DNA of 64,000 nt, taken from positions 62,001 through 126,000 of the forward strand of contig CAMXCT020000264.1 of the NCBI GenBank assembly GCA_947184155.2, written 5' to 3'. Position numbers and translations under genes: made by a program. Each line of letters opens with the position of its first letter. Position 1 is the first letter of the stretch. The notes under the pieces are model-generated. The model saw only the letters and a list, made by a program, of their open reading frames with translations. It had not been told where the DNA came from and ran no database searches. The DNA is from Cladocopium goreaui. Its lineage: Eukaryota > Sar > Dinophyceae > Suessiales > Symbiodiniaceae. This document shows positions 36,522-49,910 of the stretch, one piece after another.

Positions 36522-39500
36522 TCAAACAAGGTACGCTGCCCATCCAATGAAAGCCATTGCCACCAGGGCCAATCCATAATATGCTGTCGGATTGAGCTCC
36601 TGTCACATCAAAATGAGCAAGGCACACAGGCATTAATCCGATGACGTTCATTCCAGGGTCAATATGAAATTCAATTTGGCAAGAACTTTGACCCGAAAGA
36701 TTTTCCAGTGCAGTTTCGACTCCTAAACAACTTATACAATTTTACAATTACTAATCAAGCTTCACATTGCTACCTTGCTACATTGCTTCATTGCCACATG
36801 TCATTGCTACATGGTTGGCAGTCCCGATGGCGCAGAAGATTCTCCACCTGGCGGCGCTAGACCCGGTAGACCCGGTAGACCCGGCAGACGGTGAGATGAA
36901 GTGAGATGTGTCGTGAGATGTGTCGTGAGATGTGTCGTGAGATGTGTCGTGAGATGTGTCGTGAGATGTGTCGTGAGATGTGTTGTGTGTCAGTCGTCCC
37001 TGTTCATCTCACAGGCCTGGTGCCCCTTGAGGATGCGAAAGCGGAAACGATCCTGTGAAAGTCAAGCAGCGCTGCCGTCACAACAAATTGAAGCGATGCT
37101 GCATTGCATGATGCCACCCTGTCAGGTTCTGTCATCTGTCTGTAATCTGTCTGTAAATTTGAGAAAAGATCAGCTTGCCGTGCAACAAGTCTCTTCACAC
37201 CTTCAAGTTCTTGGCATCCGCATTGAAGGGACCAGGACCTATCGCATTTTAAAATGTTGAACGCGCACTGAAATATGCTGAAATGATGTCAAAATCGTCA
37301 AAAATACATGTTCACTAGGATTCATTAGGTATGAAGATGAAAATCTATGAGCATCTAAGAATCTACCAGGCCTTCGTCGCATCCGGGTGACACCAAGCGA
37401 ATATTGCAATCGACTCCTTCTCCTGTCCCAGCCTTCGCAGGGAGCTCTGTGACAACAAATTTCGAACGAAGATTCATCGTTCACCATCGTTCAGCATGGT
37501 TCACCAGTCGACCAGCTGATCAACCAAATGGAGTTTGAGTCGACCAAATCCAAAACTTTGCCAAGACACATGGACAGACTGGACACAAAAATTTGACTGC
37601 ATCTTTCTGCACTACAACTCAGAATCTTGGCCTGCGCCACCATTGGCCGCGCAAGAATGGTCACCTCGGAATTCGATGCTATTGCAGTTGTCGTGATCGT
37701 GACGGGCTCCAGTTTCTCAGCCTTTCTCAGCCTGTCCCTGACCCTAAGGCCCTAAGATCCCTAAGGACACTGCAGGTGTTCCTCGCGGAATGGCCAATTC
37801 GGTGTAGCGGAAGCAATTTTCCTGCATCAAAATCTGTGCACAAGAAATATTTCTCCACCCAGGACAAACGGACCACAGCTCTGCAAAAAGATCTTGTGAT
37901 TCTCGGGATTCCTCATCTCGACGCTGTTCCAGCTCCAAACGAGTGAAGGTTGGCTCCTCAGGCCCAACGTTAGGAGCGTTAGGAGCGTTAGGAGTCCCAG
38001 GAGAGAAGACTGAGAAGAGCTGAAGACCTACTCGTCACATCTCGTCACATCTCGTCAGTGAATTTCTGGGTGCCGTGCACAATGTGGCGTGTGTCTTGCG
38101 TTCTCCTTGGCTGCCACCTCCGAGTCTGCAAATGAGTGAAAGCAAAATAAAGCAAATGCATAGCTTCAATCCAAAGGCCAGAGTCTGCTAGAGAAACAAA
38201 ATAGTGAAGAAAACAATCATGTGTCTATTCTGATCATATTCTGTACATTTCATATTATCATATTGTCATATATTATCATAATTTACCATATGTTTATCAT
38301 ATTGTTATCATATATGAGTCATTGAGTCATTAAACATGTGTGTTGTACGTTGTTTTTGCACAAGAGCGGCTGTACCTGGGCACGATCCAGGAGCTCCCTG
38401 GCTGTCACCATCTCAGTCTTGCGGTACTTGGTGGCATACGCAGGCACCTAGGGCCGCTGCCCAAGTTGTAAAATGTCGGCAAAATATGGCAAAAATGTTC
38501 GAACGGATTTAAACGCTTCATTTTAAACGACCTAGTTACCTACTTTCCACTTTTCGAAGCGTTTCATGTGAAAAGTTCTGAGTTTGAAGCATCATCATAA
38601 CCACCGCCGCGAACAGAGTCGTAGAAACCTCTCGGCTCCCAGAGAAATTTGGCCTCGGCAGGTGTGTCAGGGTGTGCGAGTGTGTGTTTTGGATGTTAGC
38701 ATGGGGAAGCAGACCTGCACAACAGTGTCCATGCAAATCTACACACAAAGATCCTATACAAATACAAGGTTTAAAGATGGTTGACAACATGTCTCAACTC
38801 AAGGTGTGCATATGTGTCGTGCTCGAAAAGGTGTCCTGATGTGTCCTTTAAAAAAAGTAGTTCAAACAAACCTACACAGCGCACAACAAGGCGTAAAACA
38901 AGACAAGCACGTTTCCAACATTTTACAACCATAAACTGTCAAAAAGCATTTGCAGAGCGCTGTCAGCCCAAAGGGATCTTTGAAGTTGACTGATTTGCAA
39001 TGCGCCCAATGCCCGCTGTACATCGCTGTACAATCGATTTGGGGAGAAAGACTGGACGCTGGGATTCAAATTCGAGAAAGCCAAGGAGTTGGGCTTCGGA
39101 TAACCGTATGCGTTGTACCCTAAATTGTTCTTGACATGTTTCCACAAATTCACCTTCACTAAGCCAGTCCTGAACGCCGCAGAAACCCCTCAACAACAAA
39201 ATCCTAAAGCCATACAAGTTCCACACAACGACAAAAGCACGAAAAGTTCTGGTCCGCTCAAACAAAACTTGAAGAAGTATGAAGAAGTCAGAAATTGAGC
39301 GCAGACAACGCAAAGAATGAGGTAAACAAATCGGAAAGACAAATTGGAAACAGGACTGCAGACTGCAGAACAAAGTCCTCCTGTTTCAGACCCAGACAGG
39401 AGTTGGACCACTCCGAAAGGCCTTCGCGCGGCATGGATCGGCAAACATGAAACTGGGGTCTCTTTGTTCCAGTCCCCAAATGTCCCCTGTCACCAATGCC

Positions 39501-39790
39501 TCACCAATGCCCTCAAGGACACTAGGATTTCCAGGAAATCCGCCAAGATCTCCCGGCGATTGCCTTAACGGAACATCACAATTCTAGAATTCTTTCTGTT
39601 GCCATGTTCTGGGATCTCTGAAATCACACAAGATGTTCCCTTCCGATTCAGAATCTGCAGATTCCAGATTTTCTAAGGCCCCAACACATCAAGGAATATA
39701 AACTCTGACAAGAGGGTATAAGGGTCCTGCGTTTCCAGTTCGGAAGCTCTGGATCTTTTGGATACAGGAAAGTCGTTGCCTGCCATTGCC
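36522..39790 (-). CDS. Unrecognised protein ending in a transmembrane helix
   Basis: A possible start near 39785 reads MAGNDFPVSKRSRASELE. Clear exons follow: 39563-39392 (GGFPGNPSVLEGIGEALVTG, IWGLEQRDPSFMFADPCRAK), about 39150-38990 (NNLGYNAYGYPKPNSLAFSN), about 38670-38600 (AEAKFLWEPRGFYDSVRG), 38447-38376 (exactly 24 codons, VPAYATKYRKTEMVTARELL, between CTAG|G and CAG|GTAC), about 37935-37878 (LEQRRDEESRESQDLFAEL), 37821-37771 (17 codons, ENCFRYTELAIPRGTPA), about 37705-37630 (EKLEPVTITTTAIASNSEVT), about 37160-37020 (DRVASCNAASLQFVVTAALL) and the last exon 36599-36522 (ELNPTAYYGLALVAMAFIGW, AAYLV, TGA). The last exon is a single membrane span after an AG|GAG acceptor. I cannot name the family. 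Confidence 0.55.
36895..36985. repeat. Dodecamer tandem repeat, unit GTGAGATGTGTC
   Basis: Seven copies of a 12-base unit, the last ones degenerate. Each copy contains GTGAGA, which resembles a splice donor if read on the plus strand. Confidence 0.93.
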
Positions 39791-39953
39791 TCAACCTGAT
39801 TTCAAAACAGCTCAAAGCAATCTTCACTATCTTCATCAATTATGTTCATTCATCATAGTGATACATATTATTTCTATAACTATATATTAACAATTATAAA
39901 CATATATATCATATATATATACATATAGAGAGGGAGAGAGAGAGATCTTAATT

Positions 39954-42900
39954 TCAAAGCCACGGGTGATGCAAGTTGCGTCTCAGGTCCGACAATCGCA
40001 TTGGAGGCAGGTCATCCAGTCGTTGACGTCGACCACTGGGTCCTGGGACGCCCATATCTTTGAGGATTAGAGGATTGGTGAGGCAGAAAACGAGAACAAT
40101 AACTCGAACGATCTGACATTTGGATGATTTTGGATGATTTTGGATGATTTATGGATGATTTATGGATGATTTGTGGATGATTTGTGGATGATTTGTGGAT
40201 ATAACTGGAACAATGATTGAAAAAAATGTGAAAAGATATGAAAAGAGACCCAGTGACATCCGCTGACCAACTGCACTTCAGCTTGTCACATGACTTGGAG
40301 ATTCATATTCTGCCTCTGTATCTTTTTGTCATTTTTTGTCACATCGTTCGGAGCTCGTCTTTGAATGGAACGGTCGCTGATCTGTCACCTTTGAACGTGT
40401 CCTGTAACGCCATCCTTGCGAAGGTAGTGAGTGAACTCTGTCCACACATCACTCACCTCGCACAAAGCACGATTTAGCACAACACTTTCGCACACTTTCA
40501 CGACTTTCACGTTACCCCATTTGATGCGAAAGGCGTCAAGCTCCAAACCGGCAGAAAGAGCGGTGGTGGATCTGAGACGCCTTCATGGAACTGTGGAACA
40601 CTCCATTCTCTCATTGCACCGTTCAGTCTTTGATGTTTTCTATTTACCTTAGATCGCAAGGAGATCGCAAGGAGATTGCATTGCATGGGGTACAAGTTTA
40701 CGAATTGTCCGAATTGACTGTGACTTTGCAGGTTCTGGTCCCATCTGGTCCCAATTTCAACCGTTGCATTTTGTTTCGAAGTTAGTTTCCGTCCGAAAAG
40801 CGCCTGCAAGGCCAACAGCATCAGCTGGTGGCAGCTCGATGTCAGCTCGATTGCCTCAGTCCGGAAAAAAGATCGAAAACGGATTTCAAATGATTTCAAG
40901 GATGTCTGGAAATGAAAAACCTTATTTATATTATTTCAATGTTCTTCTTGTTTTCGTCTCACTTCCTGGAATCTACAAAGGCTGTAAAAGGCCTACAGGA
41001 TCTTGAAGTTAGCATTTTTGTTCAGCTCTATGCAGTAAAATTGCAAAAGGAAATCTTTCAAATCAGAAGGCGCAATGAGTCGAGTTGTCGAGTCGAGTCA
41101 CCATCAAGATCTATCAAATGAAGCCTTTCCGACACACGTCGGCCATGAAAGCCTGGCAGTCGCAATGCCAATCTCGGATCATCCCACAATAATTCACAAT
41201 AATTACGAGGTTTCAATATGTTTCAATTTCCACAAACATTTGCATAACATTTCATGTTTCATTTGGAATGCAACAATCAGCATCCATCTTCCCACATCAA
41301 GCCAGGTCTTCAATTGTAACTCTCATTTCTTCGAGGTCGTTTGATAGTCACCTCACTGCAGCAAATCAGAGTCACAAAACTGCAGCAGGTTTTCTGGTGT
41401 TTGTTTGTATCTGATGTTTCTGCTGTTTCTGAAGTTTTGATCTTTCAATCTTTCAATCTGTCAATCTCAGCTTCTCACCCTCTTTGTGGTCTTTTCTCTT
41501 CTAACACTTTGATGCTTGGCGCATATCCTTCACAGCTCTGTCGGTTCACAAAATGCGGCATAGCTTGTAAAAGCACGAAGAAATGAATGGCACAGACATC
41601 TTCTCGAAACGAATGGTCTGTTCACGTCGCTCGTCGTATCTCTTTGATGAAAAACTTTGATGTTCTTTTTCTGTCACTTTCTGTATCTTTTTGTGTCACT
41701 TGTGTCATTTCTGCACCTGGCTACAAGAATCTCTGCCACGACCAGGGAGCCCTGGACAGGGCGTCTTCGCTTAGAACTAGGAACTCGACCAAAAGAGGTT
41801 GGCCGTCGGGTTTCCCGGTTGCGAGGATAAAACATCGTCAGAGGATACAAAGATATACAGTTAGTGTACAATACAAAAACAAAGGCCGCAACAAGTGATC
41901 CTATCTGACAGGTTCACATGTCTCGCTTGGCTCGCCTCATGTCGCGTTCCCTGAAACATTCCCCACTGTTGCCACTTCCATCCACTTCCCGTTTCGATCG
42001 TTTCGATAAGCCTCGCCACGGTTGTTGCTCTGTCGGGCATAGGGGTCACCAGGCTCTGGCCTCACATGCCCCAAATTCAAACGTCACAATAGCTCGACGC
42101 ATCCAACAAAATATGTCGTCGGTTTTTTCTACATGCAAGTACATACGTAGTTTGGCAAACTTGGCAAAACGGGATCCATTCGTTCCTCTTCGTTCCTCTT
42201 CGTTCCTCTTCGTTCCTCTTCGTCCTCTTCGTTCCTCTTCGTTCCTCTTCGTTCCTTTTCAACGTGTTTAAACTGTCTTTTTGGTCAAATGCCTCGAATG
42301 CCTCTGGCCTTCGTAACGCTATCCGTGCACCAAGGGCCCAGCACCTCTGGCACATCATCGGCATCCACGCCAGTGCGCTGCACCACTGCGTCAGCCACTC
42401 CACGCAGCTGCGGGTCCGACTTCGCCTAGACCGACCAAAGATCACTGAAGGAGGGACGAGGTGGGACCAGGTGGGACGAATTTTGCGATGCTTTCTGCGC
42501 TTTTATCATCTTTTATCTTTATCTCCAACAATTCTCCAACAATTCTCCAACTTTGATCTACTTTGATCGGACACAAGGCTGTCGACATTGTCTCACTGAC
42601 GATGGTTTTCCACATCCCCTTCACCTTCGCAGTAAGAAGCGGATGGTCTCTAGAATCACGTAGTATAGACATGTATAGACACTATAGAGGTTTGCCTTGC
42701 TCGCCTATGTCGCAGGATTCCATCAGAACCAAAGCATCGGGAATCTCGTTTGATCTTTTAGGGTAAGCTCTTCCAAACTCCCAAAAATCACAAAAGATCT
42801 CCGCCTGTCGCGCGATCTCAATCCATGCATTCTTGGGCTGCTCAATTTCACCCACTCGCTCACGAAGGCCATCGATACCCGTTGACACCTTTGTTGACTG

Positions 42901-43610
42901 CTGAAAGCAAGGCAAAGTTGAGTCTTGAGTGCTCTTTCGAGAGGCAAGACTTTGCTGGGAAATAAATCAGATGCTGCGAATAGGTGTTCTTTCAATCACG
43001 AGTTCAAGCTAATTCAAGTTGTCAAGAAAGGAAAAGATGGATTAGCCCCAGGCTGTGCAAATGTCGCCACCATCGGCTCCAATGTGACCTCGAATGACCT
43101 CAGATTTTGTCAGGCCCTACTGAAGGGGGCTGAAGTGGGGTAAGAAAATTTCAAAAGAGAGCTATATGATCTATATATATATATGATCTATATATGATCC
43201 ATATGAAAAGATGGGAAAAGATCTGTCTTCGCCTTCGCAGGGGACCGAGTTCTCCGAGTTCCACCTAGGGACCTCCCCTGGGGACCTAAAAACATCCGGA
43301 GTTCCGAGTTGTTCCGAGTTGTTCCGAGTTCCGTGCGACGATGTTGGGGAGTTGCTCACCCTTGGCCGCGCTCTCCGAGAGCTCCTCAAAAAGATGCCCA
43401 AGTTAGGATTAAACAGGTGCAAATTGTACGAGCAACGTGTTGATAATCTGTTGATAATCTGTTGATAATCTGTTGATAATCGGTTGATACATATTTGCAA
43501 CCATTGCAACCATTGCAACCATTGCAACCATTGCAACCATTGCAACTTGTCCTTGATTTGGGTGTTGGCCTCGAAAAGGCTTATGATTCGATTGGCCTCT
43601 CGAGGCCAAC
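39954..43610 (-). CDS. Unrecognised gene, C-terminus at about 39,954
   Basis: Exons with clean edges on the minus strand: 42898 to about 42700 (VSTGIDGLRERVGEIEQPKN and IARQAEIFCDFWEFGRAYPK), 42425-42309 (39 codons, SDPQLRGVADAVVQRTGVDA, ending at a GC donor), 40580-40516 (RLRSTTALSAGLELDAFRIK, before GGGTAACG), 40414-40343 (MALQDTFKGDRSATVPFKDE) and the terminal exon 40057-39954 (MGVPGPSGRRQRLDDLPPMR, stop TGA). Other likely pieces are near 43610-43540 (SWPREANRIISLFEANTQIK), 43400-43350 (ELSESAAK), 42665-42565 (VKGMWKTIVSETMS), 41810-41720 (TGKPDGQPLLVEFLVLSEDA) and 40850-40790 (AIELTSSCHQLMLLALQALF). I do not recognise the family, and more than one gene may be involved. Confidence 0.5.
40115..40200. 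repeat. Tandem repeat, unit TTTGGATGAT with 10-11 base period
   Basis: About eight copies. The period changes from 10 to 11 bases along the array as the T-rich part lengthens. It lies upstream (in transcription) of the terminal exon at 40057-39954. Confidence 0.9.
42178..42262. repeat. Decamer tandem repeat, unit CGTTCCTCTT
   Basis: Eight copies, one shortened by a base. Pyrimidine-rich on the plus strand. Confidence 0.95.
43435..43550. repeat. Two adjacent tandem arrays (11-mer, then 9-mer)
   Basis: GTTGATAATCT is repeated about four times at 43438-43486, followed directly by six copies of the nonamer TTGCAACCA at 43495-43548. Two different units sit side by side in one intron. Confidence 0.9.
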
Positions 43611-43807
43611 TCTGCAACGCACTGACGTCAGATTTTTGAGTCAAAGTATTTGTCAAAGTATTTGTCATTTGTGAATTCAAGACCTTACGAATGGTTCGGA
43701 ATGCTTTCGTGAAATGTGTGAAACATTTTGAAACTGGAATACAGACTTTGTAAAAAATGTGAAATTAAAAAGGAATCTCTCTATGATCTCTATATCAGCT
43801 CTATCAC

Positions 43808-46800
43808 TCAGGTCAATACAAAAAATTGTCCTGCCTCTCGGCGGTATCTGTACACCGAGTAGATAGCGTAGAAAAGCACCAGTACTCCAGCTGACATTCC
43901 TGCAAAAAAAAAGTTCAGACGTGTTCAGACGAAGTTCTATCTTCGATTGAAAGGTGTTGAAGCTCTATGAGTCTATCAGGGCCTGTCACTCTGTGAATGA
44001 CTGCAAAAACTGTAGATTCATGTAGATTCAGTAGAGTCATTAGTCATTGTTTGATGGAAAAAAATATCTGTGTTAGTTTCTGCGACTGCGAAGTACTTGG
44101 CCTATCGGGTCAGGGTGGCCAATGCCATTGCTACGCACCTCAGGCAATGAAGTAGCGATGGCGATTTCAAATCGGAGACTCGACATGACAAGGGTGCAAC
44201 AAGGAGTCAGAAAAAGCAACGATTCGAAGTGTTGGTTCAATGTAGCAATGTAGCCCAACCATGCCCAACCATGTTTATCTGCATCTCTTCGAAGGACGGC
44301 CTGCTCCAATAACCTCAGTGTCTGAGGCACGGACGTTGCTATAAGGTAGTGAGCCTCCCACAAATCAACATCCACAGCTGGCATGTGTTTCCATGATCCA
44401 CCTTTGACATCATTTGACATAATTCAAGAACATTCAGGATATGTCGACATCAATGACCAACCTGGTGAGGTCTTCGGCATTGAAATGCTACTGTCCTCAC
44501 CATGGCTGAAAGATTTCTGAAAAATTTCGTTCCATAGACATTCCATGACGTTTCCATGTAGCTCGATGTGGCAGTCCTGAATGCTCTCGAGGCTCTGGCG
44601 TTGAAAGTCGCCGAAACCTGAGATGCAACCGGATGCCACCAGGACAAAAAAACGATGCCGCAACTCCGCAACTCCGCCAGCAAAATTTTGCCAAATTTCT
44701 TCCGAATTCTGTCGGCACTGCCTTCAGCCGCGACATCCCACATCCTCTTCAAAGGGACCTATCACTGCCGTCACTGCCCATACCGCCTCTTTTGATCCTG
44801 TCTTTGCAGAGTTCGTGCCAGGGGATTCTTCCAAGCTGCACAAAGCGGCGCAAATCTCCAATTCCTCAAAGGTCGATTCATGAAGAGGTCTATGCTTCGA
44901 AGCCTCGTCTCAGAGTTCGAAATGCTCTCTTCCCTTCTGACACTTCTGACCCGCCTTGGTAAGATGTTTAACTGATTCTCAGTTGATCTCAGTTCCTCTC
45001 CTTCCAAGAGTTGCCATTTCAGTGAGCTGGACAGCTGGACTCTGAGCTTTGGATCTCGTTCCACGAAAATCACGAAACTTTCTGAAACATCAAAATGTTC
45101 TGAGTGCTCCATGGCAAGGTGCCATATGGTTGTTCCACGTCGTCGCAATCCGCGGAGCAGCTACTCTTGGCACAGTCGAACTGGTCGAAGAACTGGTCGA
45201 ACTGGTCGAAGTGGTCGTCTTTCGGTGTGTCTCATTCGCGTGATGCGACCTGGTCGAGGTGCTTGTGGGGTACATCCCGCAGCAGCGCGCTCAACCTGTC
45301 ACATTAAAGTAATAAAATGCAACAAAATGCAACAAATGTTCAAAGAACTTCAAAGAATTTCAAAGATATTCAAGTTGTATTCAAGTTGTGTGCAGTGACA
45401 ATCGATAACCTCAGTGAGTTCTAAGCTTCTCCAACTCAGCACAGCCTCGACATAGAGTCGTCTGCATAGCCGCAAGCCACGCCCACCGGTAGCCCACCAG
45501 TACCTCTGAATTTCTCTGAAGCACAGGCATCACAAGCTTCAAAATCAAAATCTTCAAAAATGTTCAAAGATGTTCAAAGGTTGTTGCAGTCGTCTTCAGT
45601 TTCACCCGGCTCAAGCGAGGAATTGTGAGGCTGCAAAGCGAGAAAGCTCCGTTTCCTCAGGATTCGGCGTAGGCTCAGGCTCCGACCTGGGGCTTTGATG
45701 CACTCGACGTGTTTTGTTGGCACAGAGAGAGAGAGAGAGAGAGCGACTCCCGTGACTCATGTTTGATGTGTATTGACTGATCTCATTTGTCAATGGCTTT
45801 GCTGGAAAAGCACTTAAAGCAAAGCCAGAAAACGATGCGCAATCGGAAACTCAAAAAGTTGTTTCATCAATTCAGTCATCGGTTCAGTCAGCGGGGCCTT
45901 TGGAGGGCATAGCGGGCTGATGATCGAAGGTGCTGCCGGGCAGCATCTCCTTGTGGCAAAATCATTCCGTTAGAGACTTTTCATTGAGATTGTTCAGTAT
46001 GTTCAGTTGCACTGCAACGGTGACAGAATGTGACAGCTTGCAACACCCTTGCCAAACCATCGGGAACATCTGCCAATTTTGCCATATCATATCTTAATGG
46101 TTTCAGCAAAATTGCCCTACGCTAATTTTCCGTCTTCCATGCTGGACAAAAATGCGAAACATCACATGTTTCTTGGACGAGAGTCGAAGCCCCACTGGGA
46201 CAGACGCGGCGCTGCCCAAAAGAAGCGAGAAGATTTCCCGCGCACCATCGCCCAAGCAAAGTCTGCGACCGACACATGTTCAAAGATGCTCAAACATGTT
46301 TAAAGTCCAATGAGTGTCCACCAATAGTGACAACAAAATACAACAATATGTTGTCTCGAAGACAAGGTCAGACGCTTAAAAAGCGATTGATGAGACTGAC
46401 ACTTGTGTTTCCAAGAGACGAAGCAGAACAGCAAATTGGAGAAGACATTGACAAACACTCGGAAGATCGAAGTACGATGAGGCACAGAGAGGTTCACCAT
46501 GATGAAATGAGCATCACAGGGAAATACGGTCGCTGAGACTTCAAGAGGAGCTGCAGGAACTACTTGAGCAGTGGCCTATGGGATCCTATGGGCATAATTT
46601 TTTCATGAATAATAGCAACCTCCAACCAATTATGGATTCGAACCACAGCTGATTTGGAGGACCCCCTTTCTCCAGGTCACACATTGCGAAGGGCGTGGCA
46701 AAGAAGTGGCTTCCCTGCTGAATCACAGGCAGCTGCATCTGCTGCGCTGTTCAGGAGCAGTTGAACTGCTTCAACATCGCCATGAACCTTAGGACAACAT

Positions 46801-48751
46801 GAAATGACATGAAACAACCCGCTGAAAGAGCCGTCTGTTTCAGATCACTTTTCACGATCAACGCAGATATGTTCACTGGATGAAACAAGTTAGAGACACT
46901 GCTAGAAACCCTATCCCCCCAAACACACTCCAACGCAGAGAGGGGAAGGAGCAAAATTCCGCCATCAAAGAAGATCAATCTCCACATGAAAGACTTGAAG
47001 AGTTCAAGGTCCAGGCCATAGGGATGTGTAGGATTGGGCGCGTCACTGCCTGCTGAATTGGAATTTGATCCTTTGATATCCTTTGGTCTCTGGCACCATC
47101 TCTGTGTCATGCCATGAACTCATCTAAATCTGTCCATATCTGTCCATTGTCAAAGTCTGGCTACTTGTTTCTATCCTGTTTCTTTTGTAAATGTGCTGCA
47201 AAAAGAAAAAAGTAGAACAGGCAGAAAAGATCAGAACAGTTTTGCTGCCTGGATATGGTAAGTACAGGCAGCTGGAGCACCCAAAGGCCATCCCAAATTG
47301 CAACTCGCCAGCATCTGTACCAGGCTGAGGCAACTCCTTCGGCGGTCTGGCCGATGCCTTAGACGCTTTCAAGAGCAAGAAGAGAAGATCAAGGAGAGAA
47401 GCGGCAGAAGCAGTAACAGCTTCAACATGTTTCATTCAGATTCAGCATGAAATTTCGGAAAATGCTTCTCTACCTTGTGTTGCCACCTCCAATGTTCATG
47501 GCATCGAGTAGCTGCAACCGTCCAGCTGCTTCCAGTGCTGCACCCAAGGCTATGCCAGTGAACTCCTGTGCAGAGTCACAGCTGGATACTTGCCGCGCTT
47601 TTGCCTTTGCAAAACAGTCTCAGTCCTGCCTCAATTTAACCGTTTAACCGTAGTTTAACCTCATGAAACCACTGAAACTCACCACGGACAGTCCAGATCA
47701 GAGATTGTCTGGTGGGGGCTACCGCGAGCCAACAGAGACCAAGCAAAGTCTAGATCCTGCGGCAAAGATCGCACTTCACCGGGTTAGTCTGAAGCCGAGT
47801 AGAAAAACAACTTGGTTGGAAGATCAAGAGACTCGAACGAAATGTAACGAATAGATCTTCGAAATGTAACGAGAATAGTAGCAAATATCAGAAAATCGAA
47901 GATCTCAAGGTCTGGCGCTGCGCACTGAGAAGCTGCTCCTTGGGCTCTGCATAGCGAGCCTCAGACCATCCGAGGAAATCAGTAGAAATCAGCAACCGTG
48001 TCTGCGGTAAACCCAACAATATCATAGAAATTCATAGAATATCTACCAGTTGGGGATCATTGTAGCAATATTGGGGCTGGTGTATTATTGCGTTTACCAT
48101 ATCATCTCGTTTGCATCTTTGCAGCTCGTATGGTTCCTACATCAGCCTGCCTCGCTACCCTTCAGGATCCCAAGCACTCAAATATGAACATAAAATAAAT
48201 GAGAACCGATGAGAAACGATGAGAGACGTTGAAAATTCAACATGGTTCCAACATGACAAAAAGTGTGAACTTAAAGTGTGTTTCACAGCTTCTTGACATT
48301 TGTTGACACTGAAACAAACAGCACGTGTGTTTAACTTTGTGTTTTTCACAAAATTCACAAATTTCACGCAGCTGAGGGACGTAATTCACCAAGTGCCATC
48401 CCTCCGAGGGTCGCTCAGCTGCGGCGCTGCGACGTGCCACTAGGGGAAGAGCTTGAGCCTGACATGCTGTGCTGTGGAAACCTCACATGCCATACATTGA
48501 TAGCCTTTTCTGAGGAAACAACAAGGTTGAAAATATATGGAAAATATATAAAGAGTATTGAAGAGTTTGAAACATGTCGAAACTGATGTTCCAAATCAGC
48601 TACTCACACGTCTGTGTCCCCGACAACTTGCAGCGATGTTGTGGTGAATCGCGTCATGTCTGAAGGCAGCAGAAATGGAAGCAGCGCATCGCGGAGAATC
48701 TCCAGGAGATCCATGGCCCAGGCCAAGTCGTTGACCAAGTTGAGAGCCCAT
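43808..48751 (-). CDS. Ankyrin-repeat protein with C-terminal transmembrane anchor
   Basis: Exon 46787-46683 (35 codons) reads VHGDVEAVQLLLNSAADAAA, an ankyrin repeat. Exon ~45160-44990 contains GTTIWHLAMEHSEHFD. Exon 44721-44462 joins in phase through CACCAG|GTTGGTC to 44401-44270, which contains LWEAHYLIATSVPQTLRLLE and RRDADKHG, again ankyrin-like. The donor G joins the last exon 43899-43808: MSAGVLVLFYAIYSVYRYRR, then a short tail and TGA. That last exon is one hydrophobic helix followed by basic residues, a typical tail anchor. Further exons are 47604-47487 (GIALGAALEAAGRLQLLDAM) and 48751-48608 (RWALNLVNDLAWAMDLLEIL, before GTGAGTAG). Ankyrin repeats bind proteins, so a membrane scaffold is an inference. 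The 5' end is unknown. Confidence 0.65.
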
Positions 48752-49096
48752 CTGCCCAAGTCGCACAAGTCGCACAAGTCGCACCCTCGCCCTCCCTTTG
48801 CACTTGGGATCTACAAGCACTGCCATCTGAGCCGCTGAGCATGAAGCGTCATGATGGCGTCATGCACTCATATGCACTCAAAACCACTCAATTTATCTGC
48901 ATCCTACATCCCTTCCTAGCCTTGCTAACTCATTTCTCCTGACTCGTTAAAACCGTCCAGCTTCCTATAGAATGTTTGGAAACAAGACGTTCCCCTCAAA
49001 GAAACAGACTTGAACTGAGTGCCAAACGCTGGTCTGGAAATTCCAGCTGGCCCCGGAGTCTCAACGCCTGGACAGAAAGGAAGTGAGTCAAAGAGC

Positions 49097-49150
49097 TGAA
49101 GCATTCGAAGCATTCGAAGCATTCGAAGCATTCGAAGCATTCGAAGCATC
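49097..49150. repeat. Nonamer tandem repeat, unit ATTCGAAGC
   Basis: Six copies; each contains the palindrome TTCGAA. Non-coding. Confidence 0.95.
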
Positions 49151-49339
49151 GTCCATTTCGTTCATTTTCATTTGTGCTCCGCTGTGCACATCGATTTGGA
49201 AAACGGTGCCTCATCGATCCCCATTTTTGGAAGCCATCTCTGAAGTAGGTCTGTGGATTTCAGAGCAGAGACATAGACCAAATCCACAGCCAAGACGAAA
49301 AGCACCTAGTGGTCACATGTGGTCACACCCACGTTTTCA

Positions 49340-49910
49340 AGCTGTTTGAAGTCCAGTTTTGGACGAAAAGTTTCACCTTTCACCAAGTTCCACTTCGTCT
49401 CAGGCATCGACCCTCCAAGATTTCATATACCTAGGCCCGAGCAGGCCAACGCCTTAGCCACGCCATGCCACACCCTTCAGCTCTGGACACGATCCAATGT
49501 TTTCTTAGCTAACTGGTTGAACTATTCCATGCGAATCGGACGAAATATGACGAAATGAGGCTCCGGCAAAAAACTATTGACTTGGTTCAGTATCTGATGA
49601 TACCAGCCCGGTGGGGTATCGGGCCAGACTGCGATCAAGAGCAAAAGGTCAAAATCCAAATCAGGATATTGCACAATCAACTTGTCCGATGTTTACCATC
49701 CCAAAGTTTGTAAGGGCTTAGCCACGTCAGTTCCAAGGGAGTTGGAAGTTGACTTGCTTTTTTCGGATCTACGATGATCTAAGATGATCTAAGGTGATCT
49801 AAGATGATCTAAGATCCGGGCCGCAGCTCTCTTTTTCCATTGAAACCCAAGCTTGGAAGCTGCAACGCTCATCACTTCCGTGAGGCTTTCAGGAATGTCA
49901 TCGCATCTCT
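49340..49910 (-). CDS. Weak exon candidates upstream of the ankyrin gene
   Basis: Two minus-strand stretches look coding: about 49460-49340 (MPETKWNLVKGETFRPKLDF) and about 49905-49810 (DDIPESLTEVMSVAASKLGF followed by QWKKRAAARI). Neither has a firm acceptor and donor. They may be 5' exons of the ankyrin gene or remnants of another gene. Confidence 0.25.
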
